Assembly (NCBI GenBank): GCA_009929485.1
Contig: SAAJ01000008.1
Coordinates: 25,261 to 89,260 of the forward strand
Source: Negativicutes bacterium
Lineage (GTDB): Bacteria > Bacillota > Negativicutes > Anaeromusales > Anaeromusaceae
DNA length: 64,000 nucleotides
Reading direction: 5' to 3'
Made by a program: the position numbers and the translations under genes. The notes under the pieces were generated by a model. That model did no database searches and was not told the origin of the DNA. It saw only the letters and a list, made by a program, of their open reading frames with translations. Numbering within the stretch: position 1 is the stretch's first letter; each line of letters starts with the position of its first letter. Shown piece after piece: positions 16,901 to 24,197 of the stretch.

Positions 16901-17153
16901 AAGAGTGGCTTTTATTCGCAAGTTCCGGATGCGACAATAAGGCAAACTCGTCGTTAATGCCAAGGAGAATGCCGCGTCCGGTATAACCCAAGGCGTAGGC
17001 TTCAGCGGCGTTGACTAATTCCAAGCCCGTGCTGGCGTAGTATTCCGATGTTTTAAAGGCGTCGGCGTTCGTGCAGTGGCCGGTGCTGCTTAAAAGAAGA
17101 GACGCACCGATCAGCAGCGCCAAGGAGCGGCGAGAGCAGTTTGTTGACGGCAT
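13926..17153 (-). CDS. Subtilase (S8) autotransporter
   Basis: A protein of about 1075 residues with three parts. A signal peptide (SLALLIGASLLLSSTGHC) is followed by a subtilisin-like peptidase: Asp in GILLGINDEFALLSHPEL, His in YTHGSHVGGIMAA and Ser in LLMSGTSMAAPYVTATVGLV. A beta-helical linker contains one autotransporter-associated repeat (GSNTYQGSSIAAGGTLQIDG). The last 280 or so residues form a beta-barrel ending in MLKRVW with the terminal aromatic expected of outer-membrane insertion. The product would be a surface-exposed or released protease. The start at 17153 has GAGGGGGA before it; an upstream in-frame start at 17216 would read through a repeat. Next on the same strand upstream is a secreted adenosine deaminase. 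Confidence 0.93.
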   Translation of the reverse strand: MPSTNCSRRSLALLIGASLLLSSTGHCTNADAFKTSEYYASTGLELVNAAEAYALGYTGRGILLGINDEFALLSHPELANKSHSFYIAGPPLDYDWVQYTHGSHVGGIMAAAKNNIGMHGLAFDADLLSGNAFANEPLATVYQYYNTNPQIRVINNSWGFNYDIDVIGEGKEEIIYLLNRESDTLPTLRNSITNYDKVLVFAAGNHGHTAAGGSSLLSYLQPETAGNFVNVVALNKNAFHLAENRTDTQALASFSDLTKYVEENSIAAPGWDINSLNSATGGYLLMSGTSMAAPYVTATVGLVQQAFPYMTGKQLTDVVLSSANKSFALPSFTLVVQEDTEDPKSNSAITYPSKINVFYFGPRPAAGQVLADLTAYYQQNQVPLASFYGYTSLNQFLALPQLVYENTPREMVFGQGLLDAGSAVRGPGLLNARRLDASSYSPAAAYGKNQALYAINTQGYNSVWSNNIGEKRAGLLAADSPYEDLRSIYAYYKQGDVFYAFSQGQDYINFYNQKAAANGLLDLPVGLYKEGGGILALTGSNTYQGSSIAAGGTLQIDGSVAGDAYSLPAGTLAGSGRIAQSVYNRGILQPGSYSQPGTLSIDGNLASSGQLAIAVQNGIASKIAVTGAADINGTSFCAVPGSIYRPTASNSPYTVLTASAVSGAFTSSAFTGLLNASGSQDGSSAYLQLTRNNNMDAVSPQQQQTYAAVNTMYDRLEGQATQRQLDSLYSLNAAAAKTALSSIYGGAQVNQSLLVQRSPLTASAVTARLDQTRQLQKFEVAVPVNGLSETEATAKSVVSLPWDERNSWWFKLSRSGGSLDAKNDIPGIQTQGFGFTLGWDRAQSLASRSGWFLSYEKTDASSDQANSNSRDYRLGWYRGYTSDTWSIDTQLAYGQQRSESTRTLQNLGLNANSLYHSRTFSASLAANYKTYQEGPSSWRTIPYGALDITHYRQDSYAETGAGVYNQQPDGLTNTYSTFEAGLKFTRPLPHGRLSAKLGYKHVLSGYNPEMTVTFSGNPQDKLTVTGSTQDRNYLTWQLASEGSLGNNWSLTSQVSGEKGQHSHYWQATAMLKRVW

Positions 17154-17187
17154 AGAAAAATCCCCCTCTTGTTGGTGCGCGGCTTTT

Positions 17188-17257
17188 GGTTCAAGGGGAC
17201 GGTTCTCCTGAACCAAAAACCGCTCAGACTGACTCGGAAGAACCGTCCCCCTGAACC
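17188..17257. repeat. GGTTC inverted-repeat element, copy 1
   Basis: GGTTCAAGGGGACGGTTCT at one end pairs with AGAACCGTCCCCCTGAACC at the other across about 30 bp, with an extra CCTGAACC inside. A second copy is at 18786-18855, and the two bracket the adenosine deaminase gene. Confidence 0.85.
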
Positions 17258-17265
17258 AGGTGAAC

Positions 17266-18756
17266 CTAGCGGCGTTTCATGAGAAGTATGTTTCTCTCCA
17301 TATCGGCTTCAAAACGCTGAAAATCCTCGCGCAGCTGCTGTTCCAAGGCGGCTTTGACGGAACCTTGGGGCGGGGCGGTTTTGAGGCGGTTGAAGTCGCT
17401 GTTGATAAAGAGGCTTTCTCCGGGCAGGTAAGAATACTCCAGGCTGCTGAAGGCCAGCCACTTGAGATGGCCGTAGCTCAGGCCGAACCATTGGGCGGCC
17501 CTGGCGTATTCCATGGTCAGATTGCTGCGGGAGATGCCTTCGTCGTCCGTGCAGAGCGTTACAGGAACATCGGCGTTCCAATACAAGCGGAAGGGATGCT
17601 TGTCGCCGCCAGCGACATTTAGGATGCCGTCGTTGCTGGTTAGGCAGATTTCTACGGCGGTTTTATGGTCCCGCATTTGACGCAGCAGGCCGTAGACGTC
17701 GTCTTCCCACTGAATGCTGAGGCCATGGCCGATGCGTGAGGCATGTCCCAAGGCGATGCTTTGGCTAATGCGGTTGCGCATGGGTTCATACGGAGAATAA
17801 GCCAAAGTAAGCTCGCCGGCATGAAGGTTGACCTTTAGTTTATCGGCGTTAGCTGGATTTTCTGCAACCAGGCGGCGCCATTCGCGGTCTAAAATACGCA
17901 TTTGCGCAGCAAACTGGGTGCGGGAAATCCAGGAATCCTCAGGATCTAAGAAAGTGAGACTGCGGATGCCCTGGTCAGAAAAACGAACAATCGAGGTAAG
18001 CGCTTGGCGTACTTCTTGCGTGAAAAATTCCTCGTAAACTTCTTGGTTCCATGGTCCGCTTTGCAAGGAGTCCGGCAGGGCGTTGCGATTGATGGGAACG
18101 ATATAAGCTACGTCCACATTCCAGGCGCCGCCGGCTTGGGAGATGGTCTCACGGCGCGCCGCCTCCATCTGCTGCAGCCAGGTGCGAATCGCTTCTTCTT
18201 CACGCGGCGGTTCGGTCATGAGTTCCAAGTAACGGATTTTCTGACTGATGGCTCGCCCTACTTGTTCGCGCAGCAAGTCTTCTTCGCTAGGTACGGCGGC
18301 GGCAAAACGCCTAAAGGAATCGAAGAAATGGTCATGACCATTCTCTTTTTCTTTCGGTTGATTGCGCAGGGAAAGAGCGGAGAGAGCTTCGCCCATTTTA
18401 GAATTGCTTTGTTTTAACTCTTGCGCGGTATAGCAGGGGTTTGTGGTTTCTTTGACAAAGGCTTTGGCCGTGCGGTCAAAAACGAGGTTTTGGGCGATGG
18501 CCGAGTCTAGCAGCGTTTCCGTGTAGACCGCGCCCCAAGGATGATTGTGCAGATCTGCGCCTTTGGGCATTTTGTGCAAAAAGGCGACAAGCTCGGCTTC
18601 GTTTTTCTTGGCGTTTTCAAAGTATTGAGCAACTTGGGGGCTGGTGTCTTTCTCGACGGAACCGCCGGCGCAAACGGTTGGGGTATGAAGGAGAAGAACG
18701 CTCAGGAGTATAAAAAACGAACATAAAGCGGTGAAGACCTTTTCCCTATGTTTCAT
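17266..18756 (-). CDS. Secreted adenosine deaminase family protein (ADGF-like)
   Basis: About 496 residues. An N-terminal signal peptide (ALCSFFILLSVLLLHTPTVC) is followed by the metal-dependent deaminase barrel: first zinc histidines in GADLHNHPWGAV, then NLHAGELTLAYSP, RIGHGLSIQW and the late DVPVTLCTDDEGISRSNLT with the metal-binding Asp. The length and export signal fit the ADGF/CECR1-like branch rather than the 340-residue cytosolic enzyme. It would hydrolyse adenosine or a related nucleoside outside the inner membrane, supplying inosine and ammonia. The ATG at 18756 is chosen over an in-frame TTG 6 bp earlier. GGTTC elements lie 8 bp beyond its stop and 29 bp before its start. Confidence 0.88.
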   Translation of the reverse strand: MKHREKVFTALCSFFILLSVLLLHTPTVCAGGSVEKDTSPQVAQYFENAKKNEAELVAFLHKMPKGADLHNHPWGAVYTETLLDSAIAQNLVFDRTAKAFVKETTNPCYTAQELKQSNSKMGEALSALSLRNQPKEKENGHDHFFDSFRRFAAAVPSEEDLLREQVGRAISQKIRYLELMTEPPREEEAIRTWLQQMEAARRETISQAGGAWNVDVAYIVPINRNALPDSLQSGPWNQEVYEEFFTQEVRQALTSIVRFSDQGIRSLTFLDPEDSWISRTQFAAQMRILDREWRRLVAENPANADKLKVNLHAGELTLAYSPYEPMRNRISQSIALGHASRIGHGLSIQWEDDVYGLLRQMRDHKTAVEICLTSNDGILNVAGGDKHPFRLYWNADVPVTLCTDDEGISRSNLTMEYARAAQWFGLSYGHLKWLAFSSLEYSYLPGESLFINSDFNRLKTAPPQGSVKAALEQQLREDFQRFEADMERNILLMKRR

Positions 18757-18785
18757 GCTCAAAACCTCGCTTTTTCTTGTTTTTT

Positions 18786-18855
18786 GGTTCAGGGGGACGG
18801 TTCTCGTGAACCACGCGGTCCTGGCTTGGTTCAGCAGAACCGTCCCCCTGAACCA
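18786..18855. repeat. GGTTC inverted-repeat element, copy 2
   Basis: GGTTCAGGGGGACGGTTCT and AGAACCGTCCCCCTGAACC form a perfect 19 bp inverted repeat separated by about 30 bp. It lies in the divergent gap between the adenosine deaminase gene (-) and the second autotransporter gene (+). Confidence 0.85.
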
Positions 18856-19020
18856 CCCCTGAGCCGGAAATTACTTATGAACCTCAATATTCTGGAGAAA
18901 AAGCAGGATTCCTGTGCAGAAAATAAAGTTAGCAGTGTTTCTTTTGCAGGATTCTCACAGGCAGACGAGAATGTACAGGGCAGCAGGCGGAGAGAAATTT
19001 TTTCTGCGAAGGAGGAGCTT

Positions 19021-20610
19021 ATGCGTAAGGATGCGGTTCGAATTGGTGTTTTTTGCCTATACATACAGCTGTTATTTATGTCCGTTGCCGCGGCAGATGC
19101 AGCGCAAGTGACGGTCTGGAACGAACAATTGGCGGTTATTGACGCGCAGATTCAAGCGCAGGGTTTGGAGCCGACCCAAAGTGTGTCGGGTCAGGCTGCG
19201 GCGAAGATTGTGCCGGGAGTAACGGCGGCGCTATTGGAGCAGAAACGTCAGATTCTGGTTAATGCAGGGTTTACGAAGTTTGCGTCGGTCAATTCGTACG
19301 GCAATTTCTATTCTTTTACAAGCCAAAACGGCTATACGGATACGCAGGTGCGACTTGTAGAGACGACAGCGCCTCTGCAGCTCCTGCGCCGGGGCAATCA
19401 TCAAAATGCAAATGAAATTGCCCAGGGCTTTTTGGGAGCTTGGTGGTCGCCTGTATATTATTCGGTGGAGGATTCTCGCAACCGTCAGGCTATTTTAAAG
19501 CAATGGGGCTCTGATTTGCAGGATATTTACGTTATCTCTGTACCGACCGGCACAACGCTTGTGGCCGGCGAGGCGTCGCCGATGTCCCAAAACGGGGAAA
19601 GTCGCAGCGGAGGGGCCTATCAATACTGGAAGCGCAGCGGCCAGTCGGAGAATACGCTGAACTGGCTGGTGTACGCGTTGTACGCGCCTAATTATTTGAG
19701 CAGCTACAGTCAGGCTTTGGTGGGCGCGCAGCGTTTAGGTAGAGAAGCTTTGGGCGACGTGTCGCAGCATTTGCTGGAGCTGCGGACTCATAAAGCGTCT
19801 GCGGAGGGCTTGTGGATGCAGCCCTATGGAAGGAATGGCGCATATGTAGATAACGCAGGGAAGTCCTTTCATAATCAGTCCTATGGTTTGCATCTGGGCT
19901 GGGATCGTCCGTTAAAAACCGGACTGGATCAGCAGGCTTACTGGGGGCTTGTAGTTGGACAAGGACGCGGCAGTTTAAGTCAGAGCGCTGCCAATGTGAC
20001 GAATCAACTGGCGGCAAACTACGGCGGCGTGTACGGTGTACAGCGAAGCGGCATTGGGAGTGCTGTGTCGCCGTATTGGCAGGGATCTTTTTTGTATGGG
20101 CATCTGAGCATTGATAATGAAGTTCCCGGCTATTATGGTTATGGTTTGCGTCAACGTTATGGAGGCAGCATGGTGGCAGCTTCGCTGGAACATGGGATTA
20201 CGCTGCGACGTACGGCCGAACTGACAGTAGAACCGCAGCTGCAGCTTTTATATGTATCTGTAGATCATGCGGCGATTTCAGATAAACTGGGAGCGACGGT
20301 TTCCGTCAAGCAGGGCGCGTCGTTGCAAGGGCGTGCGGGTTTGGAAGTTCGCCATGCGTCGCTGACGGCACAACAATTACCCCAAAGTGTTTGGCTTCGC
20401 GGCGATTATATCCGCGAATTCAAGGGCGATGCGATCGCTCTTGTTTCAGGGGAAGAAGCGCATAGCTTTGGCGGCCGGCAACGGTATATGTTGAGCGTAG
20501 GGGCGCAGCGAGCGCTGCCGGGAGGATGGCTGATCCAAGGGCAGGTGGAAAAAAGCTTTGGCAGTGAACGGGGGCTTCAAGGACAATGGAAGCTGAGTAA
20601 ATCTTGGTAA
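19021..20610 (+). CDS. Autotransporter with short passenger
   Basis: A 529-residue protein. The signal peptide ([19 protein letters not shown]) is followed by a passenger of about 230 residues with no recognised catalytic motif. The final 280 residues form an autotransporter-type beta-barrel that starts around [17 protein letters not shown] and ends LSKSW with a C-terminal Trp. AAGGAGGAGCTT precedes the ATG at 19021; the reading frame is open further upstream to 18748 but runs through a repeat, so the shorter start is preferred. It is followed 14 bp later by a yaiI-like gene. The passenger function is unknown; the phrase [20 protein letters not shown] may help a search. Confidence 0.88.
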   Translation: MRKDAVRIGVFCLYIQLLFMSVAAADAAQVTVWNEQLAVIDAQIQAQGLEPTQSVSGQAAAKIVPGVTAALLEQKRQILVNAGFTKFASVNSYGNFYSFTSQNGYTDTQVRLVETTAPLQLLRRGNHQNANEIAQGFLGAWWSPVYYSVEDSRNRQAILKQWGSDLQDIYVISVPTGTTLVAGEASPMSQNGESRSGGAYQYWKRSGQSENTLNWLVYALYAPNYLSSYSQALVGAQRLGREALGDVSQHLLELRTHKASAEGLWMQPYGRNGAYVDNAGKSFHNQSYGLHLGWDRPLKTGLDQQAYWGLVVGQGRGSLSQSAANVTNQLAANYGGVYGVQRSGIGSAVSPYWQGSFLYGHLSIDNEVPGYYGYGLRQRYGGSMVAASLEHGITLRRTAELTVEPQLQLLYVSVDHAAISDKLGATVSVKQGASLQGRAGLEVRHASLTAQQLPQSVWLRGDYIREFKGDAIALVSGEEAHSFGGRQRYMLSVGAQRALPGGWLIQGQVEKSFGSERGLQGQWKLSKSW

Positions 20611-20624
20611 TGTTGGAGGGAAAG

Positions 20625-21083
20625 ATGAAACTAATAATTGATGCAGACGCTTGTCCGAAAGCGGTGTTGCAGCATTGCTTGGCGGCGGGAGCTCGCTGGG
20701 GGCTTTCGGTAGTGACGGTGGCAAGCTTCAACCATCAGATTGTTTCGGATCAGCATATCACGGTAGGGAATGCTTCGCAGGAGGCGGATTTGAAGATCGT
20801 GAACTTGACGGAAGCGAATGATTTGGTTATTACTCAGGATTGGGGTTTGGCGGCGTTGGTACTGGCTAAGAAAGCGTGCTGTTTAAGCCCCTCTGGGAGT
20901 GAGTATCGATCCGAGAAAATGGATTTTCTGTTGGAGGAGAGGGAAATCAAAGCGAAAGTACGCCGCGGCGGCGGGCGAACGAAGGGGCCGCGTAAACGCC
21001 AGGCGGAGGATGACGCTCGTTTTGCGGCGGAGCTGGAGCGCTTGTTGCAGCAATTGACAGCAGAAGGGAATTCTAAGGCTTGA
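20625..21083 (+). CDS. UPF0178 / DUF188 (YaiI/YqxD) family protein
   Basis: A 152-residue protein of the YaiI/YqxD family, a PIN-like fold of unknown function. The family signature [17 protein letters not shown] is at the N-terminus, with [20 protein letters not shown] and the basic, Arg/Gly-rich end [18 protein letters not shown]. Clustered acidic residues (DAD near 6-8, TQD near 70) could bind metal. GGAGGG is 6 bases before the ATG. It lies 14 bp after the autotransporter stop, so the two may share a transcript. Confidence 0.92.
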   Translation: MKLIIDADACPKAVLQHCLAAGARWGLSVVTVASFNHQIVSDQHITVGNASQEADLKIVNLTEANDLVITQDWGLAALVLAKKACCLSPSGSEYRSEKMDFLLEEREIKAKVRRGGGRTKGPRKRQAEDDARFAAELERLLQQLTAEGNSKA

Positions 21084-21328
21084 GGCGAGGGCGAGTCTTG
21101 TAGTAAGCAAAAAAGTAAAATTTTTCAAGAAAGTCAAAGTGATAACCTTGACGGCAAGGATTTTAAACGGTATAGTAAAAGTAAAAATATACCATTGCTC
21201 TTTAGTTGCTAGATTCCATTGCACTACATATCCACTAAGAAAAGGACTTCAGCGAGAGTCTCTTCTTTGTGGTTTTTTTTATAGGCGGCTGTTGTTTTTG
21301 TTGTGTAGAAAGGCAGGGAGGCAAGAAC

Positions 21329-21577
21329 ATGTGTAAAGGCTGTGGATGCTCCGCGCCGGGGGAGGCGCGCCTGGTGCTGCGAATTACGGGGATTCCGAAG
21401 GGGAGCAAGCAGGCGTTGGAGCAATATTTGCTGGATTTGCCGGGAGTTAATCAAGTGCATCTGCATATGCCCCTATTCGGGCATAACGGACAGGTGAAAC
21501 TGGATTATCTGCCGGAGAAGACGACGCCGGAGCAGATTACAGCGGCCATGGAGTCCTGGGAACCTTGGAGATGGTAA
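21329..21577 (+). CDS. Small Cys-rich N-terminus protein, HMA-like size, unknown
   Basis: An 82-residue protein that opens MCKGCGCSAPGEARLVLRIT, with three cysteines in the first seven residues. The remainder (GIPKGSKQALEQYLLDLPGV, then VKLDYLPEKTTPEQITAAME) has the beta-alpha-beta-beta-alpha-beta pattern and length of heavy-metal-associated domains, but it lacks the usual internal CxxC of that fold; the cysteines have moved to the N-terminus. It may be a metal-binding or Fe-S related protein; no firm family. GGGAGG precedes the ATG and a strong terminator follows at once. Confidence 0.7.
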   Translation: MCKGCGCSAPGEARLVLRITGIPKGSKQALEQYLLDLPGVNQVHLHMPLFGHNGQVKLDYLPEKTTPEQITAAMESWEPWRW

Positions 21578-21625
21578 AAAACCTGGTCAAGAAAGCAGTG
21601 CTTTTCTTGACCAGGTTTTTTCTTT
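21578..21625 (+). terminator. Intrinsic terminator
   Basis: AACCTGGTCAAGAAA pairs with TTTCTTGACCAGGTT and is followed by a T-rich run. It directly follows the 82-residue gene. Confidence 0.9.
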
Positions 21626-21647
21626 TTTATAGCAGCATTCGAATATG

Positions 21648-21698
21648 GTTGACAGTTCAACTTATTTTTGTTATTTTTAATGTAGTTGAAAGTTCAAC
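21648..21698 (+). promoter_or_regulatory. Twin operator upstream of the MarR gene
   Basis: Two near-identical 14 bp near-palindromes, GTTGACAGTTCAAC (21648-21661) and GTTGAAAGTTCAAC (21685-21698), start 37 bp apart. The first contains a TTGACA -35 hexamer. Spacing and dyad symmetry fit binding of a MarR dimer to each for autorepression; this is inference. Confidence 0.65.
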
Positions 21699-21713
21699 GA
21701 AAAGAGGGGTTTC

Positions 21714-22184
21714 ATGCTAACTCATCAATTTTTGCGGGAAGTTGGCGCTGTGGCTCGTTGTGTACAGTCTCTCAGCGATGTGAAATTTAAAAAGTTTGCG
21801 TTGCAGCGCGGCCAATTTGTTTTCCTGACCCGTATTTGCGAAAGCCCGGGCCTTCATTTGCTGGAGCTGTCTCATCTTCTAAAAGTGGATAAGGCAACGG
21901 CGACGAAGGCGGTGCAGAAACTGGAAGCGGAGGGCTATGTTCGTAAGGAACAAAACCAGACGGACAAGAGAATGGTTCACTTGTTTCCTACGGAGCGGGC
22001 GAAGGAAGCGTATCCGGAGCTGATTGCCGAGGAAAATCGCTATCTTGCCTGTTGCTTTACGGGAATGACTAAGGAAGAGCAAGCCTTGGCGGAAACCCTT
22101 ATAGAGCGCATACGCGAGAATATCGAAACCGAGTGGCTGGCGTGGAAAACAGGTAAAGGAGGAAAGAACCATGAAAATTCGTGA
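21714..22184 (+). CDS. MarR family transcriptional regulator
   Basis: A 156-residue winged-helix protein. The DNA-binding part shows the MarR pattern LLELSHLLKVDKATATKAVQ then KLEAEGYVRKEQNQTDKRM, where the last piece is the wing with its conserved Asp-Lys-Arg. The flanking helices make the dimer interface. It overlaps the GNAT acetyltransferase gene by 14 bp, so the two are translationally coupled. It probably represses this pair through the two dyads at 21648-21698. Ligand unknown. Confidence 0.92.
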   Translation: MLTHQFLREVGAVARCVQSLSDVKFKKFALQRGQFVFLTRICESPGLHLLELSHLLKVDKATATKAVQKLEAEGYVRKEQNQTDKRMVHLFPTERAKEAYPELIAEENRYLACCFTGMTKEEQALAETLIERIRENIETEWLAWKTGKGGKNHENS

Positions 22185-22647
22185 ATATCAGCTAGAGGAT
22201 CAGCAAGGGGTATTCGACTTGATTCTGCCGATTCAGCAGCAAGAATTCGGCATTGCCATTACAAAGGAAGATCAGCCGGATTTGAGCCAAGTGAGTTCTT
22301 TTTATCAAACCGGGAAGGGAAATTTTTGGGTGGCTGAAGATAACGGCCTTGTTGTGGGCACCATCGCGCTCATTGATATTGGCGCAGGACAGGGAGCGCT
22401 GCGCAAAATGTTTGTACACAAAGACTACCGCGGCGCTAAGCAAACGGCGAAAAAGCTGCTGGATGTTCTTTTGAACTGGTCACAGGAGCAAGGCTTGCGA
22501 GAAATCTATTTGGGAACAACGGACAAATTTTTAGCGGCGCATCGTTTTTATGAAAAGAACGGCTTTATAGAGGTGGCGAAAGAACAGTTGCCACCTTCAT
22601 TCCCGGTGATGAAGGTGGACAGCCGGTTTTATCGGTGTAGTTTATAG
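22171..22647 (+). CDS. GNAT family N-acetyltransferase
   Basis: A 158-residue acetyltransferase. Motif A, which binds the acetyl-CoA pyrophosphate, is seen as LRKMFVHKDYRGAKQTAKKL, and motif B as FYEKNGFIEVAKEQLP. AAAGGAGG precedes the ATG inside the end of the MarR gene. Paired MarR/GNAT genes are common and often relate to detoxification, but the acceptor here is unknown. The terminator begins 5 bp after the stop. Confidence 0.9.
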   Translation: MKIREYQLEDQQGVFDLILPIQQQEFGIAITKEDQPDLSQVSSFYQTGKGNFWVAEDNGLVVGTIALIDIGAGQGALRKMFVHKDYRGAKQTAKKLLDVLLNWSQEQGLREIYLGTTDKFLAAHRFYEKNGFIEVAKEQLPPSFPVMKVDSRFYRCSL

Positions 22648-22652
22648 TTTGC

Positions 22653-22695
22653 AGAACCAGAGAAGCCGCTTATGCCAATGCTCTGGTTCTTTTTT
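22653..22695. terminator. Terminator between convergent GNAT and aminotransferase genes
   Basis: AGAACCAGAG pairs with CTCTGGTTCT and is followed by a T-run on the plus strand. It overlaps the last codons of the aminotransferase gene on the other strand. Confidence 0.8.
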
Positions 22696-23896
22696 GTATT
22701 GCCTGCGCCAGGCGGCACACGCCTTCGCGGATTTGCTCTTCCGGCGTATTGGAGTAATTGAGGCGCAGAGTGTTGGTGACGCCGCCGTTAGGGAAGAAAG
22801 AATCGCCGGGAACAAAGGCGACATTTTGTGCTAAACAATCATGCAAAAGTTCCATGGCCTTGATCGACTCCGGTAGCTGCAGCCAAAGGAATAGACCTCC
22901 TTCGGGGCGGGTAAAGGCGACGCCAGCGGGCAAAAAGTCATCCAGCGCCTGCAGCATGGCATTGCGCCGCTGGCGGTAGACGGAGACGATGCGTTGAATG
23001 CGCGCTTCAAAATCATACTGATCGATGAAGCGGGAAATCTCCATTTGCGTTTTTAACGAAGTGCATAGATCAACGCCTTGTTTAAGGAGTACGCACTTGT
23101 TCCTAATTTCCGGATGGGCGGCGATCCAGCCGATGCGCATGCCGGGGCAGAAGATTTTGGAGAACGTACCCAAAGAGATAACCAGACCGTGTTGATCGAA
23201 GGTTTGCAAGGATGGCGGGATTTTATTTTCGAAGCGTAGCTCCCCATAAGGATTGTCTTCAATGACGGGCAGATGGTATTTGTTAATAAGGTTCATGAAA
23301 GCCTGGCGCCTTGAAAGTGACCAGGTTTTTCCTGTTGGGTTTTGAAAATCGGGAATGACGTACGCAAATTTAAGGCGTTCCGTAGTTTGCAGGATGTATT
23401 CCAAGGTTTCAGGAACCATGCCTTCTTCGTCTGTGGGAACTTCAATAAAACGGGGGCGGTAGGCTCGAAAAGCACTGAGGGCTGCTAAATACGTGGGACT
23501 TTCGCAGAGTACGACGTCGTCCTCATCGAGAAATACCTTTCCTAATAAATCCAAGGCTTGTTGCGAGCCGGAGGTAATTAAAATATCGTCGCTTTGGAAG
23601 GAAGTACGAAATTTCTGCTGCATGCGCTGGGCGATCTGGCTGCGCAGCGGTTCATATCCTTCGGTGGTAGAGTACTGAAGTGCTTTTTGGCCGGACTCTT
23701 CCAAGACTTGCAGGGATACCTGTTTTAGCTCTTCGATGGGAAACAGTTCCGGTGCCGGCAGGCCGCCGGCAAAAGAAATGACTTCTTCTCGTTCGGTGAT
23801 TTTTAGAATCTCCCGAATTTCGGACGCTTTTAAGGCGTCCGTGCGTTTAGAGAAAGAAAATGAAGGCGGGGAACAGGGAGCGGTCATGGTGTTCAT
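22670..23896 (-). CDS. PLP-dependent class I/II aminotransferase (2-aminoadipate/aromatic type)
   Basis: A 408-residue fold-type I aminotransferase. Recognisable positions are the cofactor phosphate region TSGSQQALDLLGKVF, the NPTGKTWS loop, VIEDNPYGELRF with the pyridine-binding Asp, and SLGTFSKIFCPGMRIGWIAA containing the Schiff-base lysine. The N-terminal motif ISFAGGLPAPELFP is typical of the LysN/ARO8/MocR-aminotransferase branch, here without the GntR DNA-binding domain. These enzymes transaminate aromatic, branched or 2-aminoadipate substrates. GAGGAGG precedes the ATG. Confidence 0.9.
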   Translation of the reverse strand: MNTMTAPCSPPSFSFSKRTDALKASEIREILKITEREEVISFAGGLPAPELFPIEELKQVSLQVLEESGQKALQYSTTEGYEPLRSQIAQRMQQKFRTSFQSDDILITSGSQQALDLLGKVFLDEDDVVLCESPTYLAALSAFRAYRPRFIEVPTDEEGMVPETLEYILQTTERLKFAYVIPDFQNPTGKTWSLSRRQAFMNLINKYHLPVIEDNPYGELRFENKIPPSLQTFDQHGLVISLGTFSKIFCPGMRIGWIAAHPEIRNKCVLLKQGVDLCTSLKTQMEISRFIDQYDFEARIQRIVSVYRQRRNAMLQALDDFLPAGVAFTRPEGGLFLWLQLPESIKAMELLHDCLAQNVAFVPGDSFFPNGGVTNTLRLNYSNTPEEQIREGVCRLAQAIQKRTRALA

Positions 23897-23957
23897 ACAA
23901 AAACCTCCTCATCGTGTATGTCAGAATAAAAGAGCGACTATAGAGTACTTTGTATTC

Positions 23958-23986
23958 ATAATAAACACCAAAATGTGAGTCGTAAA
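23958..23986 (-). promoter_or_regulatory. Likely sigma-A promoter of the aminotransferase gene
   Basis: On the minus strand TTTACG (23981-23986) and TATTAT (23958-23963) are 17 bp apart, about 60 bp before the start codon. Confidence 0.5.
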
Positions 23987-24087
23987 TATCCAATTAAAAA
24001 TTACAAAAAGAGTCCAATTTTAAAAGTTAACGAGAACAAAATGACGTTTATTGCTCTCGACACAAACATCTGTTTAATCGCATAAGC

Positions 24088-24127
24088 ATAAAAAGCGGAG
24101 CCCAACAAAGTATTGGGTTCCGCTTTT
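24088..24127. terminator. Intrinsic terminator after the flagellin gene
   Basis: AAAAGCGGAGCCCAA pairs with TTGGGTTCCGCTTTTT. It works for the flagellin transcript on the minus strand. The rest of the 300 bp gap to the aminotransferase gene shows only that gene's promoter. Confidence 0.85.
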
Positions 24128-24197
24128 TGTTGTTCAAGTTTTCGTTAAAGCTAAGCTGTAAGAAGTACTTGCATAAATGTCGTTGTTTGGAAAAAAA

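Noticed and set aside
18748..19020. 91-codon N-terminal extension of the second autotransporter
   Set aside because: It would read through the GGTTC element and place the signal peptide internally; a strong ribosome site precedes 19021.
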